Part shown: piece by piece, positions 28,354-36,800 of the stretch
How the letters are laid out: the number at the start of each line of letters is the position of its first letter
How positions within the stretch are numbered: position 1 is the stretch's first letter
DNA from: Paracoccus acridae
GTDB lineage: Bacteria; Pseudomonadota; Alphaproteobacteria; Rhodobacterales; Rhodobacteraceae
NCBI RefSeq assembly: GCF_014642735.1
Contig: NZ_BMIV01000006.1
Span: 151,623-215,622, forward strand
Direction: 5' to 3'
Length of the DNA stretch: 64,000 nt
Notes under the pieces: model-generated
Told to the model about the DNA's origin: nothing
The model's database searches: none
What the model saw: only the letters and a program-made list of their open reading frames with translations
Translations under genes and position numbers: made by a program

Positions 28354-29616
28354 ATGCGCAGGGTTGTTGTCACCGGATTGGGCATGGTCACGCCGCTGGC
28401 CTGCGGCGTCGAGGCGACATGGGAACGGCTGCTGGCCGGGCAGTCCGGCGCGGGGCCGATCACGCGCTTTGATTCCAAGGACGTGGTGACGAAATACGCC
28501 TGCGAGATCCCCTTCGGCGACGGCAGCGACGGCAGCTTCAACCCCGACGACTGGATGGAGCCGAAGGACCGGCGCAAGGTCGATGACTTCATCCTGTACG
28601 GCATGGCCGCGGCCGAGCAGGCGGTGAAGGATTCGGGCTGGGAGCCGCAGACCGAGGAGGACCGCGAGCGGACCGGCGTGATGATCGGATCGGGGATCGG
28701 CGGGCTGACCTCAATCGCGGAAACGGCGGTGCTGATCAAGGAACGCGGGCCGAAGCGGGTGTCGCCCTTCTTCATTCCCGGCGCGCTGATCAACCTGGTG
28801 TCGGGGCAGGTGTCGATCCGCTTCGGCTTCAAGGGGCCGAACCATGCGGTCGTGACCGCCTGTTCCACCGGGGCGCACGCCATCGGGGACGCGGCGCGGC
28901 TGATCATGCTGGGCGATGCCGACGTGATGGTCGCGGGCGGCGCCGAAAGCCCCATCAGCGAGATCGGCATCGCGGGCTTCAACGCCTGCAAGGCGCTGTC
29001 CACCAAGCGCGACAACGATCCGCAGTCGGCCAGCCGCCCCTATGACGTGGACCGGGACGGCTTTGTCATGGGCGAGGGCGCCGGCTGCCTGGTGCTGGAG
29101 GAATACGAACACGCCAAGGCGCGCGGGGCGAAGATTTACGCTGAAATTCTGGGCTATGGCCTGTCGGGCGATGCCTATCACATCACCGCGCCCAGCGAGG
29201 ATGGCGATGGCGGCTTCCGCGCGATGCGCAACGCGCTGAAGAATGCGGGGCTGGAGCCTTCGGCGGTTGACTACATCAACGCGCATGGCACCAGCACCAT
29301 GGCCGACACGATCGAGCTTGGCGCGGTGGAGCGCCTGCTGGGCGATCACGCGCCGAACGTGGTGATGTCGTCCACGAAGTCGAGCATCGGCCACCTGCTG
29401 GGCGCGGCGGGCGCTGTCGAGGCGATCTTCTGCGTGCTGGCGATCCGCGACGGGATTTGCCCGCCGACGATCAACCTGGACAACCCCGCGGTCGAGCCGA
29501 AGCTGGATCTGGCGGCCAATGCGGCCGTGCGGCGCAAGGTCGATGTGGCGCTGTCCAACAGCTTCGGCTTTGGCGGCACGAACGCCTCGCTGGTCCTGGG
29601 GGCGGTCCGGGGATGA
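28354..29616 (+). CDS. fabF: Beta-ketoacyl-ACP synthase II
   Basis: 420 residues. The catalytic triad is visible: C170 (TACSTGAHAIG), H311 (NAHGTSTMADT) and H347 (STKSSIGHLLGAAGA), plus the C-terminal NSFGFGGTNASLV. ATG 28354 is eight bases after AAGGA; a TTG at 28348 is too close. FabF elongates acyl-ACP with malonyl-ACP in type II fatty acid synthesis, including 16:1 to 18:1. It is coupled to mltG (ATGA), the common alphaproteobacterial order, though acpP is not adjacent. Confidence 0.96.
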   Translation: MRRVVVTGLGMVTPLACGVEATWERLLAGQSGAGPITRFDSKDVVTKYACEIPFGDGSDGSFNPDDWMEPKDRRKVDDFILYGMAAAEQAVKDSGWEPQTEEDRERTGVMIGSGIGGLTSIAETAVLIKERGPKRVSPFFIPGALINLVSGQVSIRFGFKGPNHAVVTACSTGAHAIGDAARLIMLGDADVMVAGGAESPISEIGIAGFNACKALSTKRDNDPQSASRPYDVDRDGFVMGEGAGCLVLEEYEHAKARGAKIYAEILGYGLSGDAYHITAPSEDGDGGFRAMRNALKNAGLEPSAVDYINAHGTSTMADTIELGAVERLLGDHAPNVVMSSTKSSIGHLLGAAGAVEAIFCVLAIRDGICPPTINLDNPAVEPKLDLAANAAVRRKVDVALSNSFGFGGTNASLVLGAVRG

Positions 29617-30797
29617 TCTGGCGCAACATCGCCTCGAACTTCCTGACGCTGCTGATCGTGCTGCTGATCGCCGCGGCCGCGGCGGTGGCCTGGGGCAAGC
29701 ACCAGTTCAGCGGGCCGGGGCCAAGTGCTGTCGCGCAATGCGTGCAGGTGGCGCCGGGGGCAAGCCTGAACGCGGTCAGCCAGCAGCTTGTGGAACAGGG
29801 CGCGATCAGCAATTCCTATGTCTTCCGGGCCGGGACGGATTATCTGGACCGCGCGCGCGATCTGAAATTCGGCAGCTATCTGGTGCCGCCCCATGCCAGC
29901 ATGGCGCAGATCGTCGATGTGATCACCACGGGCGGGCCCTCGACCTGCGGGACCGAGGTCGTGGTGCGGGTGGGCGTTCGGGAAAACACCGTGCTGTTGC
30001 GCGACATGAACCCGGACACCGGCGCCTTCGAGGAGATGGCGCGTTACAACCCCGCGACCGAGGAAGCCCCGCAGGCGATCCTGGCGGCTGCGGACAGGCC
30101 CGGGGCGCGGCTGCGCGTGACCATGGCCGAGGGCGTGACCAGCTGGCAGGTGGTCGAGGCGCTGAAGGCCGCGGCTTTCCTGACCGGCGAGGTCGAGGAC
30201 ATCCCGGCCGAGGGAAGCCTTGCCCCCGATACCTATGAGGTCGAGAAGGGCAGCGATCGGTCTGCCCTGCTGGCCGAAATGGCCCGGCGGCAGTCGGCCA
30301 TCCTGGCGGCGGAATGGGAGGCGCGGCCCTTTGGCCTGCCCTATCGGACGCCCGAGGAGGCGCTGATCATGGCATCCATCGTGGAGAAGGAGACGGGGGT
30401 GCCCGAGGAACGACCCCAGGTGGCCAGCGTCTTCGTCAACCGGCTGGAGCAGGGGATGCGGCTGGAGACCGACCCCACGGTGATCTATGGCATCACGGGC
30501 GGGGAAGGGATTCTGGACCGAGGCCTGAGGCGGTCCGAACTGGCGGCAACGACGCCATACAACACCTATCGCGTGGATGGCCTGCCGCCCACCCCGATCG
30601 CCAATCCGGGCCGCGAGGCGATCCGGGCGGCGTTGAACCCCGACAGCACGGACTATCTGTTCTTCGTGGCGGACGGATCGGGCGGGCACGCGTTTTCGCG
30701 CACGCTTGAGGAACACAATGCCGCCGTGGCGCGCTGGCGCGAGATCGAGCGGCAGCGTGGCGCGGATGCGACCAGTCCCGTCCAGGGCGACGGCTGA
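29613..30797 (+). CDS. mltG: Endolytic murein transglycosylase
   Basis: 394 residues. One N-terminal membrane helix (about 8-28), a LysM-like stretch, then the YceG/MltG domain with the catalytic Glu in IMASIVEKETGVPEERP and the characteristic RLEQGMRLETDPTVIYG and TPYNTYRVDGLPPTPIANPG. It cleaves nascent glycan strands in the periplasm and is thought to end their polymerisation. The start overlaps the fabF stop (ATGA). Confidence 0.95.
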   Translation: MIWRNIASNFLTLLIVLLIAAAAAVAWGKHQFSGPGPSAVAQCVQVAPGASLNAVSQQLVEQGAISNSYVFRAGTDYLDRARDLKFGSYLVPPHASMAQIVDVITTGGPSTCGTEVVVRVGVRENTVLLRDMNPDTGAFEEMARYNPATEEAPQAILAAADRPGARLRVTMAEGVTSWQVVEALKAAAFLTGEVEDIPAEGSLAPDTYEVEKGSDRSALLAEMARRQSAILAAEWEARPFGLPYRTPEEALIMASIVEKETGVPEERPQVASVFVNRLEQGMRLETDPTVIYGITGGEGILDRGLRRSELAATTPYNTYRVDGLPPTPIANPGREAIRAALNPDSTDYLFFVADGSGGHAFSRTLEEHNAAVARWREIERQRGADATSPVQGDG

Positions 30798-30826
30798 CAC
30801 GGCCCAAGCCGTTCAAAGGGTTTGAC

Positions 30827-30872
30827 AAAGCCCGCCCTGCGCCGCAGCATTGCGGTCAAGGGGCGGGCTTTT
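30827..30872 (+). terminator. Branched terminator after fabF-mltG
   Basis: A 10-bp perfect stem (30827-30836 with 30862-30871) ends in four T residues. Its loop holds a smaller CCGCA/TGCGG hairpin. A TTGACA (30822-30827) on its left arm could be the -35 of the next gene. Confidence 0.65.
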
Positions 30873-30920
30873 CCAATGGCGCGAACCGCGCCGGGCGCCG
30901 CCCTGGCAGGAGGATGCGCC

Positions 30921-31361
30921 ATGAAACTGTCCGACATGTTCTCGACCCTGGCCGAAAATGCCCGCACCTATGAAAAGCGCGTGGCCGAATGGCAGGACGA
31001 GATGAACAGCCGCAACGACGAGATGATGGCCAGCGCCCGCAAGTGGCAGGAAACGGCCATGCAGCGCCAGGACGAGATGAACCGGCAGTTCCGGGGCTAT
31101 TTCGAGGAAGCCGGCGAAAACGTCCGCAACCAGTGGCAGACGATGCAGACCGCCTGGGAGGAGCAGTTCCAGAAGATGCGCGAAAAGGGCGAGGAAATGC
31201 GTGCTGCCGCGATGAAGTCCGGGCATTTCCCCGAATGGGCCGAAGCCTACGCCGCGCAGATGGTGGGCTTTGCCCAGAAGATGCAGGACGAGGCCGCCAA
31301 TGCCATCGCCGCCGCGACCGAGGCGAAGGGCAGCACGTCCAAGGGGACCAAGGACGTCTGA
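30921..31361 (+). CDS. Met/Gln/Glu-rich coiled-coil protein, phasin-like in appearance
   Basis: 146 residues, soluble, with an AGGAGG site eight bases ahead of ATG 30921. Nearly the whole chain is predicted helix with heptad spacing; charged and Met-rich segments such as EWQDEMNSRNDEMM and WQETAMQRQDEMNRQ repeat the W/Q/DEM pattern. The composition resembles phasins and some phage scaffold proteins, but no family is recognised. It lies directly upstream of the GTA cluster, separated by 279 bases with the GTA promoter, so it is probably its own transcript. Confidence 0.72.
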   Translation: MKLSDMFSTLAENARTYEKRVAEWQDEMNSRNDEMMASARKWQETAMQRQDEMNRQFRGYFEEAGENVRNQWQTMQTAWEEQFQKMREKGEEMRAAAMKSGHFPEWAEAYAAQMVGFAQKMQDEAANAIAAATEAKGSTSKGTKDV

Positions 31362-31446
31362 CAGGCGAATCCCGCGCCCTGTCGGAGTGGTTTCCGGCAG
31401 GCGTTGCCCGGCAACATCCAAGGGTGTTGCGCAGGGTGTTGCAGGG

Positions 31447-31486
31447 GGTCAACCCTTTGTTCGGTTTTGCTAATTCCTGGTTGACC
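31447..31486. promoter_or_regulatory. Inverted repeat upstream of the GTA promoter
   Basis: GGTCAACC (31447-31454) and its exact complement GGTTGACC (31479-31486) are separated by 24 AT-richer bases, ending 21 bases ahead of the -35. Just upstream AGGGTGTTGC is repeated at 31421 and 31433. Possible operator for a GTA activator such as GafA (inference). Confidence 0.4.
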
Positions 31487-31507
31487 GTGCGCGCACCGGT
31501 TTAGCGA

Positions 31508-31536
31508 TTGACTTACCGAACGCCCTGGGGTAGAAC
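31508..31536 (+). promoter_or_regulatory. Sigma70-like promoter of the GTA cluster
   Basis: TTGACT (31508-31513), a 17-base spacer and TAGAAC (31531-31536). It is the best match in the 279-base gap before g1 and would start RNA near 31543. Confidence 0.55.
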
Positions 31537-31560
31537 ATTTACATGCTGGGAAAAGTGGGC

Positions 31561-31595
31561 AAGCGGCCGGGGGGCGACCTCTAGGGCCGCTTTTT
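31561..31595 (+). terminator. Terminator-like hairpin in the GTA leader (attenuator candidate)
   Basis: An 8-bp perfect stem (31561-31568 with 31585-31592) has a 16-base loop and overlaps a T run (31591-31595). It lies between the promoter candidate and g1, so read-through would be required to express the cluster from that promoter. Confidence 0.6.
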
Positions 31596-31640
31596 CAGTT
31601 TTCGGCTCGTGCGGACAGGACACGAGGCGGGACAGTTTGC

Positions 31641-32060
31641 ATGAACGATATGAAATGGCGCGGGGTCGTTGATCCCGAAGGACCGTTTGCGGCCGGGGCA
31701 AGCCCTGCCCGGACGGACGTGAAGCCTGGTGCGAGTGCTGCGCCGGAGGTGGACCCGAACGAGGCCATCGCCGTCGCAGAAGGGTTGTTCTGGTCGTATG
31801 TCAAGGATTTGAAACGTCACGAGGCCGCGTTGGAGGCCCGGCAAAGCGGGGCCGTCGATCCCGCCGAGCTGAAGGAAGCCATGCAAACCGCGAAGGTCGT
31901 CCGCGAGGCGGTCGGTCTTCTGATGGCGGAAAGGAACAGGGTTGACAAGCTACGCAAGGATATCGCCGGAGGGGTCGGGGGCGGAAGCCTTGACCTTGAC
32001 CAGGCACGAGATGAGATCGGGCGCCGCCTGGCTTGCCTCCGCCGCGCCGGAGGACGTTGA
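31641..32060 (+). CDS. GTA g1, small terminase subunit
   Basis: 139 residues. An acidic linker N-terminus (about 1-45) precedes helices with DPNEAIAVAEGLFWSYVKDL and an Arg/Lys-rich C-terminus. Identification relies on position (first gene, overlapping the large terminase) and on similarity of length and layout to R. capsulatus orfg1, which has been shown to be the non-sequence-specific small terminase. It would recruit host DNA to the packaging motor. The last 50 bases overlap g2. Confidence 0.82.
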   Translation: MNDMKWRGVVDPEGPFAAGASPARTDVKPGASAAPEVDPNEAIAVAEGLFWSYVKDLKRHEAALEARQSGAVDPAELKEAMQTAKVVREAVGLLMAERNRVDKLRKDIAGGVGGGSLDLDQARDEIGRRLACLRRAGGR

Positions 32061-33351
32061 CGAATTCCTGGGCGGGCTGTCGGAAAACGCGCTGATGGCG
32101 CTGCCCTGGATGTTCGAGTTCTGGGCCCTGGATCATCAGTTGCCCCCCGAGGGCGACTGGAAGACCTGGGTGATCATGGGCGGGCGGGGCGCGGGCAAGA
32201 CCCGCGCCGGGTCCGAATGGGTGCGGCGGATGGTCGAGGGTCCGACCGCCGCCGCACCGGGGCGCTGTCACCGCGTGGCGTTGGTGGGCGAAACCTTCGA
32301 CCAGGTGCGCGAGGTGATGGTGTTCGGCGAAAGCGGGATCCTGGCCTGTTCGCCCCCCGACCGCCGCCCCGTCTGGGAAGCCGGGCGCAGGCGGCTGGTC
32401 TGGGCCAATGGCGCCACTGCCACGGTTTATTCCGCGCATGAGCCCGAGGCGCTGCGCGGGCCGCAATTCGACGCGGCCTGGGCGGATGAGCTTGCCAAGT
32501 GGAAGAAGTCCGAGGATGTCTGGGACATGCTGCAATTCGCGCTGCGCCTGGGGGATCATCCGCAACAGGTGGTCACCACGACGCCGCGCAACGTGGGGGT
32601 GCTGAAGCGGATCCTGGGCAATGCGTCCACGGTCACAACCCATGCGCCGACGGATGCGAACCGTGCCTATCTGGCGGAAAGCTTCCTGGCCGAGGTCGCG
32701 TCGCGCTATGGCGGGACGCGGCTGGGGCGGCAGGAACTGGATGGCGTGCTGCTGGACGATGTGGAAGGCGCGCTGTGGACCACGGCGATGCTGGAAGGCG
32801 CGCGGGTGGAACGCGCGCCGAAGCTGTCGCGTGTCGTCGTCGCCGTCGATCCGGCGGTGACGGCGGGCAAGGCCAGCGACGAATGCGGCATCGTGGTCGC
32901 GGGCGTCGTGGCCGAGGGCGAGCCGGGCAGCTGGACCGCCTATGTGCTGGAGGACGCGACGGTGAAGGGCGGGCCGCTGGATTGGGCGCGCGCCGCCATC
33001 GCCGCGATGGACCGCCATGGCGCCGAGCGTCTGGTGGCCGAGGTGAACCAGGGAGGCGACCTGGTGGAAAGCGTGATCCGGCAGGTGGATCCCCTGGTCC
33101 CGTTCCGTGCCTTGCGGGCAGGGCGGGGCAAGGGGCTGCGGGCCGAGCCTGTGGCGGCGCTTTACGAGCAGGGGCGGGTCAAGCACCTGCGCGGCCTGGG
33201 CGCGCTGGAGGACCAGATGTGCCAGATGACGGTGCGCGGCTTTGAAGGCCGGGGCAGCCCGGATCGGCTGGATGCGCTGGTCTGGGCGATCCACGAGTTG
33301 GTGATCGAGCCGGGGGCAAGCTGGCGGCGGCCGCAGATGCGGCGGTTGTGA
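32011..33351 (+). CDS. GTA g2, large terminase subunit
   Basis: 446 residues from ATG 32011. TTG codons at 31942 and between are in frame and cannot be excluded. Walker A is GGRGAGKTRAG, Walker B region LRGPQFDAAWADELAKW, and the C-terminal RNase H-like nuclease has the acidic residues in VVVAVDPAVTAG and VAEVNQGGD. It drives headful packaging of cell DNA into GTA heads. It is followed by two hairpins (a REP-like repeat and a GAAA-loop stem) before g3. Confidence 0.93.
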   Translation: MRSGAAWLASAAPEDVDEFLGGLSENALMALPWMFEFWALDHQLPPEGDWKTWVIMGGRGAGKTRAGSEWVRRMVEGPTAAAPGRCHRVALVGETFDQVREVMVFGESGILACSPPDRRPVWEAGRRRLVWANGATATVYSAHEPEALRGPQFDAAWADELAKWKKSEDVWDMLQFALRLGDHPQQVVTTTPRNVGVLKRILGNASTVTTHAPTDANRAYLAESFLAEVASRYGGTRLGRQELDGVLLDDVEGALWTTAMLEGARVERAPKLSRVVVAVDPAVTAGKASDECGIVVAGVVAEGEPGSWTAYVLEDATVKGGPLDWARAAIAAMDRHGAERLVAEVNQGGDLVESVIRQVDPLVPFRALRAGRGKGLRAEPVAALYEQGRVKHLRGLGALEDQMCQMTVRGFEGRGSPDRLDALVWAIHELVIEPGASWRRPQMRRL

Positions 33352-33355
33352 CAAG

Positions 33356-33396
33356 GCCGGGGGCGCTTCGCCCCCCGGACCCCCAGAGGATATTTG
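33356..33396 (+). repeat. REP-like intergenic repeat, copy 2, inside the GTA operon
   Basis: 41 bases matching the 28209-28249 copy at all but one position. It sits five bases after the g2 stop and 58 bases before g3. Confidence 0.85.
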
Positions 33397-33406
33397 GACC
33401 AGGATG

Positions 33407-33432
33407 AAAGGGCTGCCGAAAGGCGGCCCTTT
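33407..33432 (+). terminator. Terminator-like hairpin between GTA g2 and g3
   Basis: An 11-bp stem (33407-33417 with 33422-33432, one G-U) is closed by a GAAA tetraloop and ends in TTTC. It may reduce or process the transcript between terminase and structural genes. Confidence 0.6.
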
Positions 33433-33454
33433 CTCGTTGGCATGGAGGCAAAGG

Positions 33455-34639
33455 ATGGCGTTTCGGTTGTTTACGCGGGAGGAGAAGCAGGCTCCTCCGC
33501 CAGAAAGAAAGGCCAGTGCGACCGGCCGTGTCGTGGCCCTTGCCAGCGGTTCGGGCCGGGCAGTCTGGTCGTCGCGCGACACGGTCAGCCTGACGCGGGG
33601 TGGCTTTGTCGGCAACCCGGTGGGCTTTCGCTGCGTCAAGCTGATCGCAGAGGCGGCGGCGGCGGTGCCGCTGGTCTGCGAGGATCGCGAGCGGCGCTAC
33701 GACATCCATCCGGTGCTGGATCTGCTGCGGCGCCCCAATCCGGGGCAGGGCCGGGCGGAACTGTTCGAGGCGCTGTTCGGGCAGATGCTGCTGTCGGGGA
33801 ACGGTTACGTCGAGGCGGCGGGCCTGGGTGCCCAAGGGTTGCCCGAGGAGTTGCACGTCCTGCGGTCGGACCGGATGAGCATCGTGCCCGGCGCGGACGG
33901 CTGGCCCGTCGCCTATGATTATGCCGTCGGAGGGCGCAAGCACCGGTTCGACATGACGGGCAGTCCCGATCCGATCTGCCACATCAAGTCCTTCCACCCG
34001 CAGGACGACCATTACGGGTTGTCGCCCATGCAGGCGGCGGCGGTGGCGCTGGACGTTCACAACAGCGCATCGGCCTGGTCCAAGGCGCTGCTGGACAACG
34101 CGGCGCGACCCAGTGGGGCCATCGTCTACAAGGGGGTGGACGGGCAGGGGGTTCTGTCGCCCGAGCAATATGATCGCCTGGTCGGTGAGATCGAGACGAA
34201 CCACCAGGGCGCGCGCAATGCGGGGCGTCCCATGCTGCTGGAAGGGGGTCTGGACTGGAAGCCCATGGGCTTCAGTCCCAGCGACATGGAGTTCCACGAA
34301 ACCAAGCTATCAGCGGCGCGAGAGATCGCGCTGGCCTTCGGCGTGCCGCCGATGCTGCTGGGGATCCCCGGCGACGCGACCTATGCCAATTACGCCGAGG
34401 CGCACCGGGCCTTCTATCGCCTGACGGTGCTGCCGCTGGCCACGCGGGTCGCGGCATCGGTTGCCTGGTGGCTGTCCGAGCATCAGGGCGCCGAGGTCGA
34501 TCTGCGCCCCGACCCCGACCGCATCCCCGCCCTGGCCGAGGAACGCGACCAGCAATGGGCGCGGATCGGGGCCGCCACCTTCCTGACCGATGCGGAAAAG
34601 CGGGCGCTTCTGGGCCTGCCGCCGCTGGCCGGGGCGTGA
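33455..34639 (+). CDS. GTA g3, HK97-type portal protein
   Basis: 394 residues from ATG 33455 (GGAGGCAAAGG upstream). Portal-family features: NPVGFRCVKLIAEAAAAVPL, a long central part with HIKSFHPQDDHYGLSPMQAA, and the C-terminal LAFGVPPMLLGIPGDATYANYAEAHRAFY. A dodecamer forms the vertex through which DNA is packaged and to which the tail binds. Confidence 0.95.
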   Translation: MAFRLFTREEKQAPPPERKASATGRVVALASGSGRAVWSSRDTVSLTRGGFVGNPVGFRCVKLIAEAAAAVPLVCEDRERRYDIHPVLDLLRRPNPGQGRAELFEALFGQMLLSGNGYVEAAGLGAQGLPEELHVLRSDRMSIVPGADGWPVAYDYAVGGRKHRFDMTGSPDPICHIKSFHPQDDHYGLSPMQAAAVALDVHNSASAWSKALLDNAARPSGAIVYKGVDGQGVLSPEQYDRLVGEIETNHQGARNAGRPMLLEGGLDWKPMGFSPSDMEFHETKLSAAREIALAFGVPPMLLGIPGDATYANYAEAHRAFYRLTVLPLATRVAASVAWWLSEHQGAEVDLRPDPDRIPALAEERDQQWARIGAATFLTDAEKRALLGLPPLAGA

Positions 34640-34643
34640 CCCG

Positions 34644-34877
34644 ATGGAAGGGTCGCGTTTCGTCAAGGACAGCTTCGGCTGGCATGACCAGCGGTTCGAG
34701 GCCCAGGAGAGGATCATGGCGCTGCAGTTCGGCACCATGGAGAAGCGGCTGGAGCGGATCGAGGCGCTGATCGAGGGGCTGGAGCGGCGGCTGTGGATGA
34801 CCGTCTATGGCGTCGTGGCCGTGATCCTGACGCAGGCGGTGCAGGGAATTTTGGAATTCGCGCCGAAAGGAGGGTGA
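34644..34877 (+). CDS. GTA g3.5 small head-region protein
   Basis: 77 residues. Helical and charged first half (FGTMEKRLERIEALIEGLERR) followed by a hydrophobic segment MTVYGVVAVILTQAVQGIL. It lies five bases after the portal stop and three bases before the protease start, the position of g3.5 in RcGTA. The role is not firmly known; a head-assembly or scaffold-like function has been suggested for that slot. Confidence 0.8.
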   Translation: MEGSRFVKDSFGWHDQRFEAQERIMALQFGTMEKRLERIEALIEGLERRLWMTVYGVVAVILTQAVQGILEFAPKGG

Positions 34878-34880
34878 CGG

Positions 34881-35408
34881 ATGGTTCCGGGACTTGAGGT
34901 GAAATTCGCGGGCGGTGCGCCGGTTCTGTCCGACGGCCAGGTGATCGAGGGCTATGCCAGCCTGTTCGGCCTGACCGACCAGGGCGGCGACGCGGTGGCG
35001 CCCGGGGCGTTCCAGGCGTCGCTGGCGCGGCTGGCGGCCAAGGGCGACAAGGTGCGGATGCTGTGGCAGCACGACCCCGCCAAGCCCATTGGCGTCTGGG
35101 ACGAGATCCGCGAAGACGAGAAGGGCCTGTGGGTCAAGGGCCGCCTTTTGCCCGAAGTGGCGCAGGCGCGCGAGGCCGCGGCGCTGATCCAGGCAGGGGC
35201 GATCGACGGGCTGTCCATCGGCTATCGTACGATCCGTGCGGAACGGGACAAGCAGGGCCGCCGCGTCCTGGCCGAGGTCGAGTTGTGGGAGGTGTCGCTT
35301 GTGACCTTCCCGATGCTGCCCGAGGCCAAGGTGGGCCGCAAGGAGGCGGACGACCTGCGAGAAGTGGCAGCGCTGTTCACGGCAGCGGCGGAAGCCTTGC
35401 GGGTTTGA
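34881..35408 (+). CDS. GTA g4, prohead protease
   Basis: 175 residues, caudoviral prohead protease U9/S78-like. VIEGYASLFGLTDQGGD and the catalytic region MLWQHDPAKPIGVWDEI (catalytic His) with DGLSIGY (catalytic Ser) and LWEVSLVTFPMLPEAKV are classical. It matures the capsid by removing the g5 N-terminal part. Confidence 0.95.
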   Translation: MVPGLEVKFAGGAPVLSDGQVIEGYASLFGLTDQGGDAVAPGAFQASLARLAAKGDKVRMLWQHDPAKPIGVWDEIREDEKGLWVKGRLLPEVAQAREAAALIQAGAIDGLSIGYRTIRAERDKQGRRVLAEVELWEVSLVTFPMLPEAKVGRKEADDLREVAALFTAAAEALRV

Positions 35409-35414
35409 GATTGC

Positions 35415-35435
35415 GGTGCGTGCGAGGCACGCACC
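35415..35435 (+). other. Perfect hairpin between GTA g4 and g5
   Basis: GGTGCGTGC (35415-35423), loop GAG, then GCACGCACC (35427-35435). No T run follows. It lies six bases after the protease stop and 76 bases before the capsid start. Confidence 0.7.
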
Positions 35436-35511
35436 CCAGGGGTTTGGGCCGCTGCGGCGGTCCGAAAACAGGGGCGGGTCGGCCCCGATCATCGCGATGA
35501 GGAGACAGACC

Positions 35512-36675
35512 ATGACCGAGGTGAAAGCCGCGGAAGGTGGCGGCACGGCCGCCGACCTGAAGGGGGCCATGATGGGGTTCGTCAGCGAACTCAAGGGCTT
35601 TCGTGACGACATTCAGAAGAAATTCACTGCACAGGAAGAGCGTATGAACATGCTTGATCGCAAGACCGCCATCCGTGGCCGCACCCCTCTGTCCGCAACC
35701 GCCGAGGTCGAGGTGCCCCACCAGAAGGCGTTCCACGCCTATCTGCGCAGCGGCGACGATGACGGCCTGCGCGGTCTGGTCATCGAGGAAAAGGGCCTGA
35801 CGGTCGCCAGCGACGGCGGCTTCCTGGCCGCCCCGCAAGTCGCCGAGACGGTCCAGAACGTGCTGCGTTCCGGCGCGTCGCTGCGCAGGCTGGCCAATGT
35901 CGTGGCCATCGAATCCGCCAGCTATGAAGTGCTGGTCGAGAAGAACGAGATGGGCGCGGGTTGGGCCACCGAGGCTGCCGCAGCCGAGACGGCGCCCGGC
36001 CAGATCGAGCGCATCTCGATCCCGCTGCACGAGCTGTCGGCCATGCCCAAGGCCAGCCAGCGTTTGCTGGACGACGCCGCCTTCGACGTCGAGGCATGGC
36101 TGGCCGAACGTATTGCCGACAAGTTCGCGCGGTCCGAAGCCGCTGCCTTCATCACTGGCGACGGGGTTGCGAAGCCGAAGGGTATCCTGACCTATCCGAC
36201 CGCGCTGAACGCCGCAGCGGGCACCAACAAGATCGGCGTGGTCGAGACTGGCACCGCAGGCGGGTTCAACGCGGCTGCCCCGGCCGATGCGCTGATCGAC
36301 CTGATCTATGCCCTGGGCGCGGAATACCGGGTCAATGCCAGCTTCGTCATGAACTCGAAAACGGCAGCGGTCATTCGCAAGATGAAGGATGCCGATGGCC
36401 GCTTCCTGTGGACGGATGCGCTGGCGGCCGGGCAGACGCCGCAACTGCTGGGCTATCCGGTCCTGATCAGCGAGGACATGCCCGACATCGGCATCGACGC
36501 GCTGGCCATTGCCTTTGGCGATTTCCGCGCCGCCTATACCATCGTCGAGCGTCCCGACCTGCGCGTCCTGCGCGATCCGTTCAGCGCCAAGCCCCATGTG
36601 CTGTTCTATGCGACCAAGCGCGTGGGCGGCGGCGTGACCGACTTCCGGGCCGTCAAGCTGCTGCAGTTCGCCTGA
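35512..36675 (+). CDS. GTA g5, major capsid protein (HK97 fold)
   Basis: 387 residues from ATG 35512 with GAGGAGA upstream. An N-terminal coiled-coil delta region (about 1-60) would be removed by g4. The HK97 fold follows: VASDGGFLAAPQVAETV, ISIPLHELSAMPKASQRLLD, and the ending FYATKRVGGGVTDFRAVKLLQ. Hundreds of copies form the head, so it needs the highest expression in the cluster; hairpins flank it on both sides. Confidence 0.96.
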   Translation: MTEVKAAEGGGTAADLKGAMMGFVSELKGFRDDIQKKFTAQEERMNMLDRKTAIRGRTPLSATAEVEVPHQKAFHAYLRSGDDDGLRGLVIEEKGLTVASDGGFLAAPQVAETVQNVLRSGASLRRLANVVAIESASYEVLVEKNEMGAGWATEAAAAETAPGQIERISIPLHELSAMPKASQRLLDDAAFDVEAWLAERIADKFARSEAAAFITGDGVAKPKGILTYPTALNAAAGTNKIGVVETGTAGGFNAAAPADALIDLIYALGAEYRVNASFVMNSKTAAVIRKMKDADGRFLWTDALAAGQTPQLLGYPVLISEDMPDIGIDALAIAFGDFRAAYTIVERPDLRVLRDPFSAKPHVLFYATKRVGGGVTDFRAVKLLQFA

Positions 36676-36698
36676 TCCCGGATCGCGGGAACAGGTGA

Positions 36699-36786
36699 GG
36701 GAAAGACCGCGCACGGGTCGGTGGCCATCCTGGCTTTGCAACTGTCCGCGCGTGCTGATGGCTGGCGCGCGGGCGCGGTCTTTCCC
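36699..36786 (+). other. Long inverted repeat after the capsid gene
   Basis: GGGAAAGACCGCGC (36699-36712) is exactly complementary to GCGCGGTCTTTCCC (36773-36786), with 60 bases between that contain further short GC pairing. It lies in the 191-base gap between g5 and g6, where no open frame is supported. Confidence 0.75.
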
Positions 36787-36800
36787 GATCTGATGCGACG

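Noticed and set aside
31801..33639. A 612-codon minus-strand frame opposite the GTA terminase
   Set aside because: Antisense shadow crossing an intergenic repeat; no recognisable protein.
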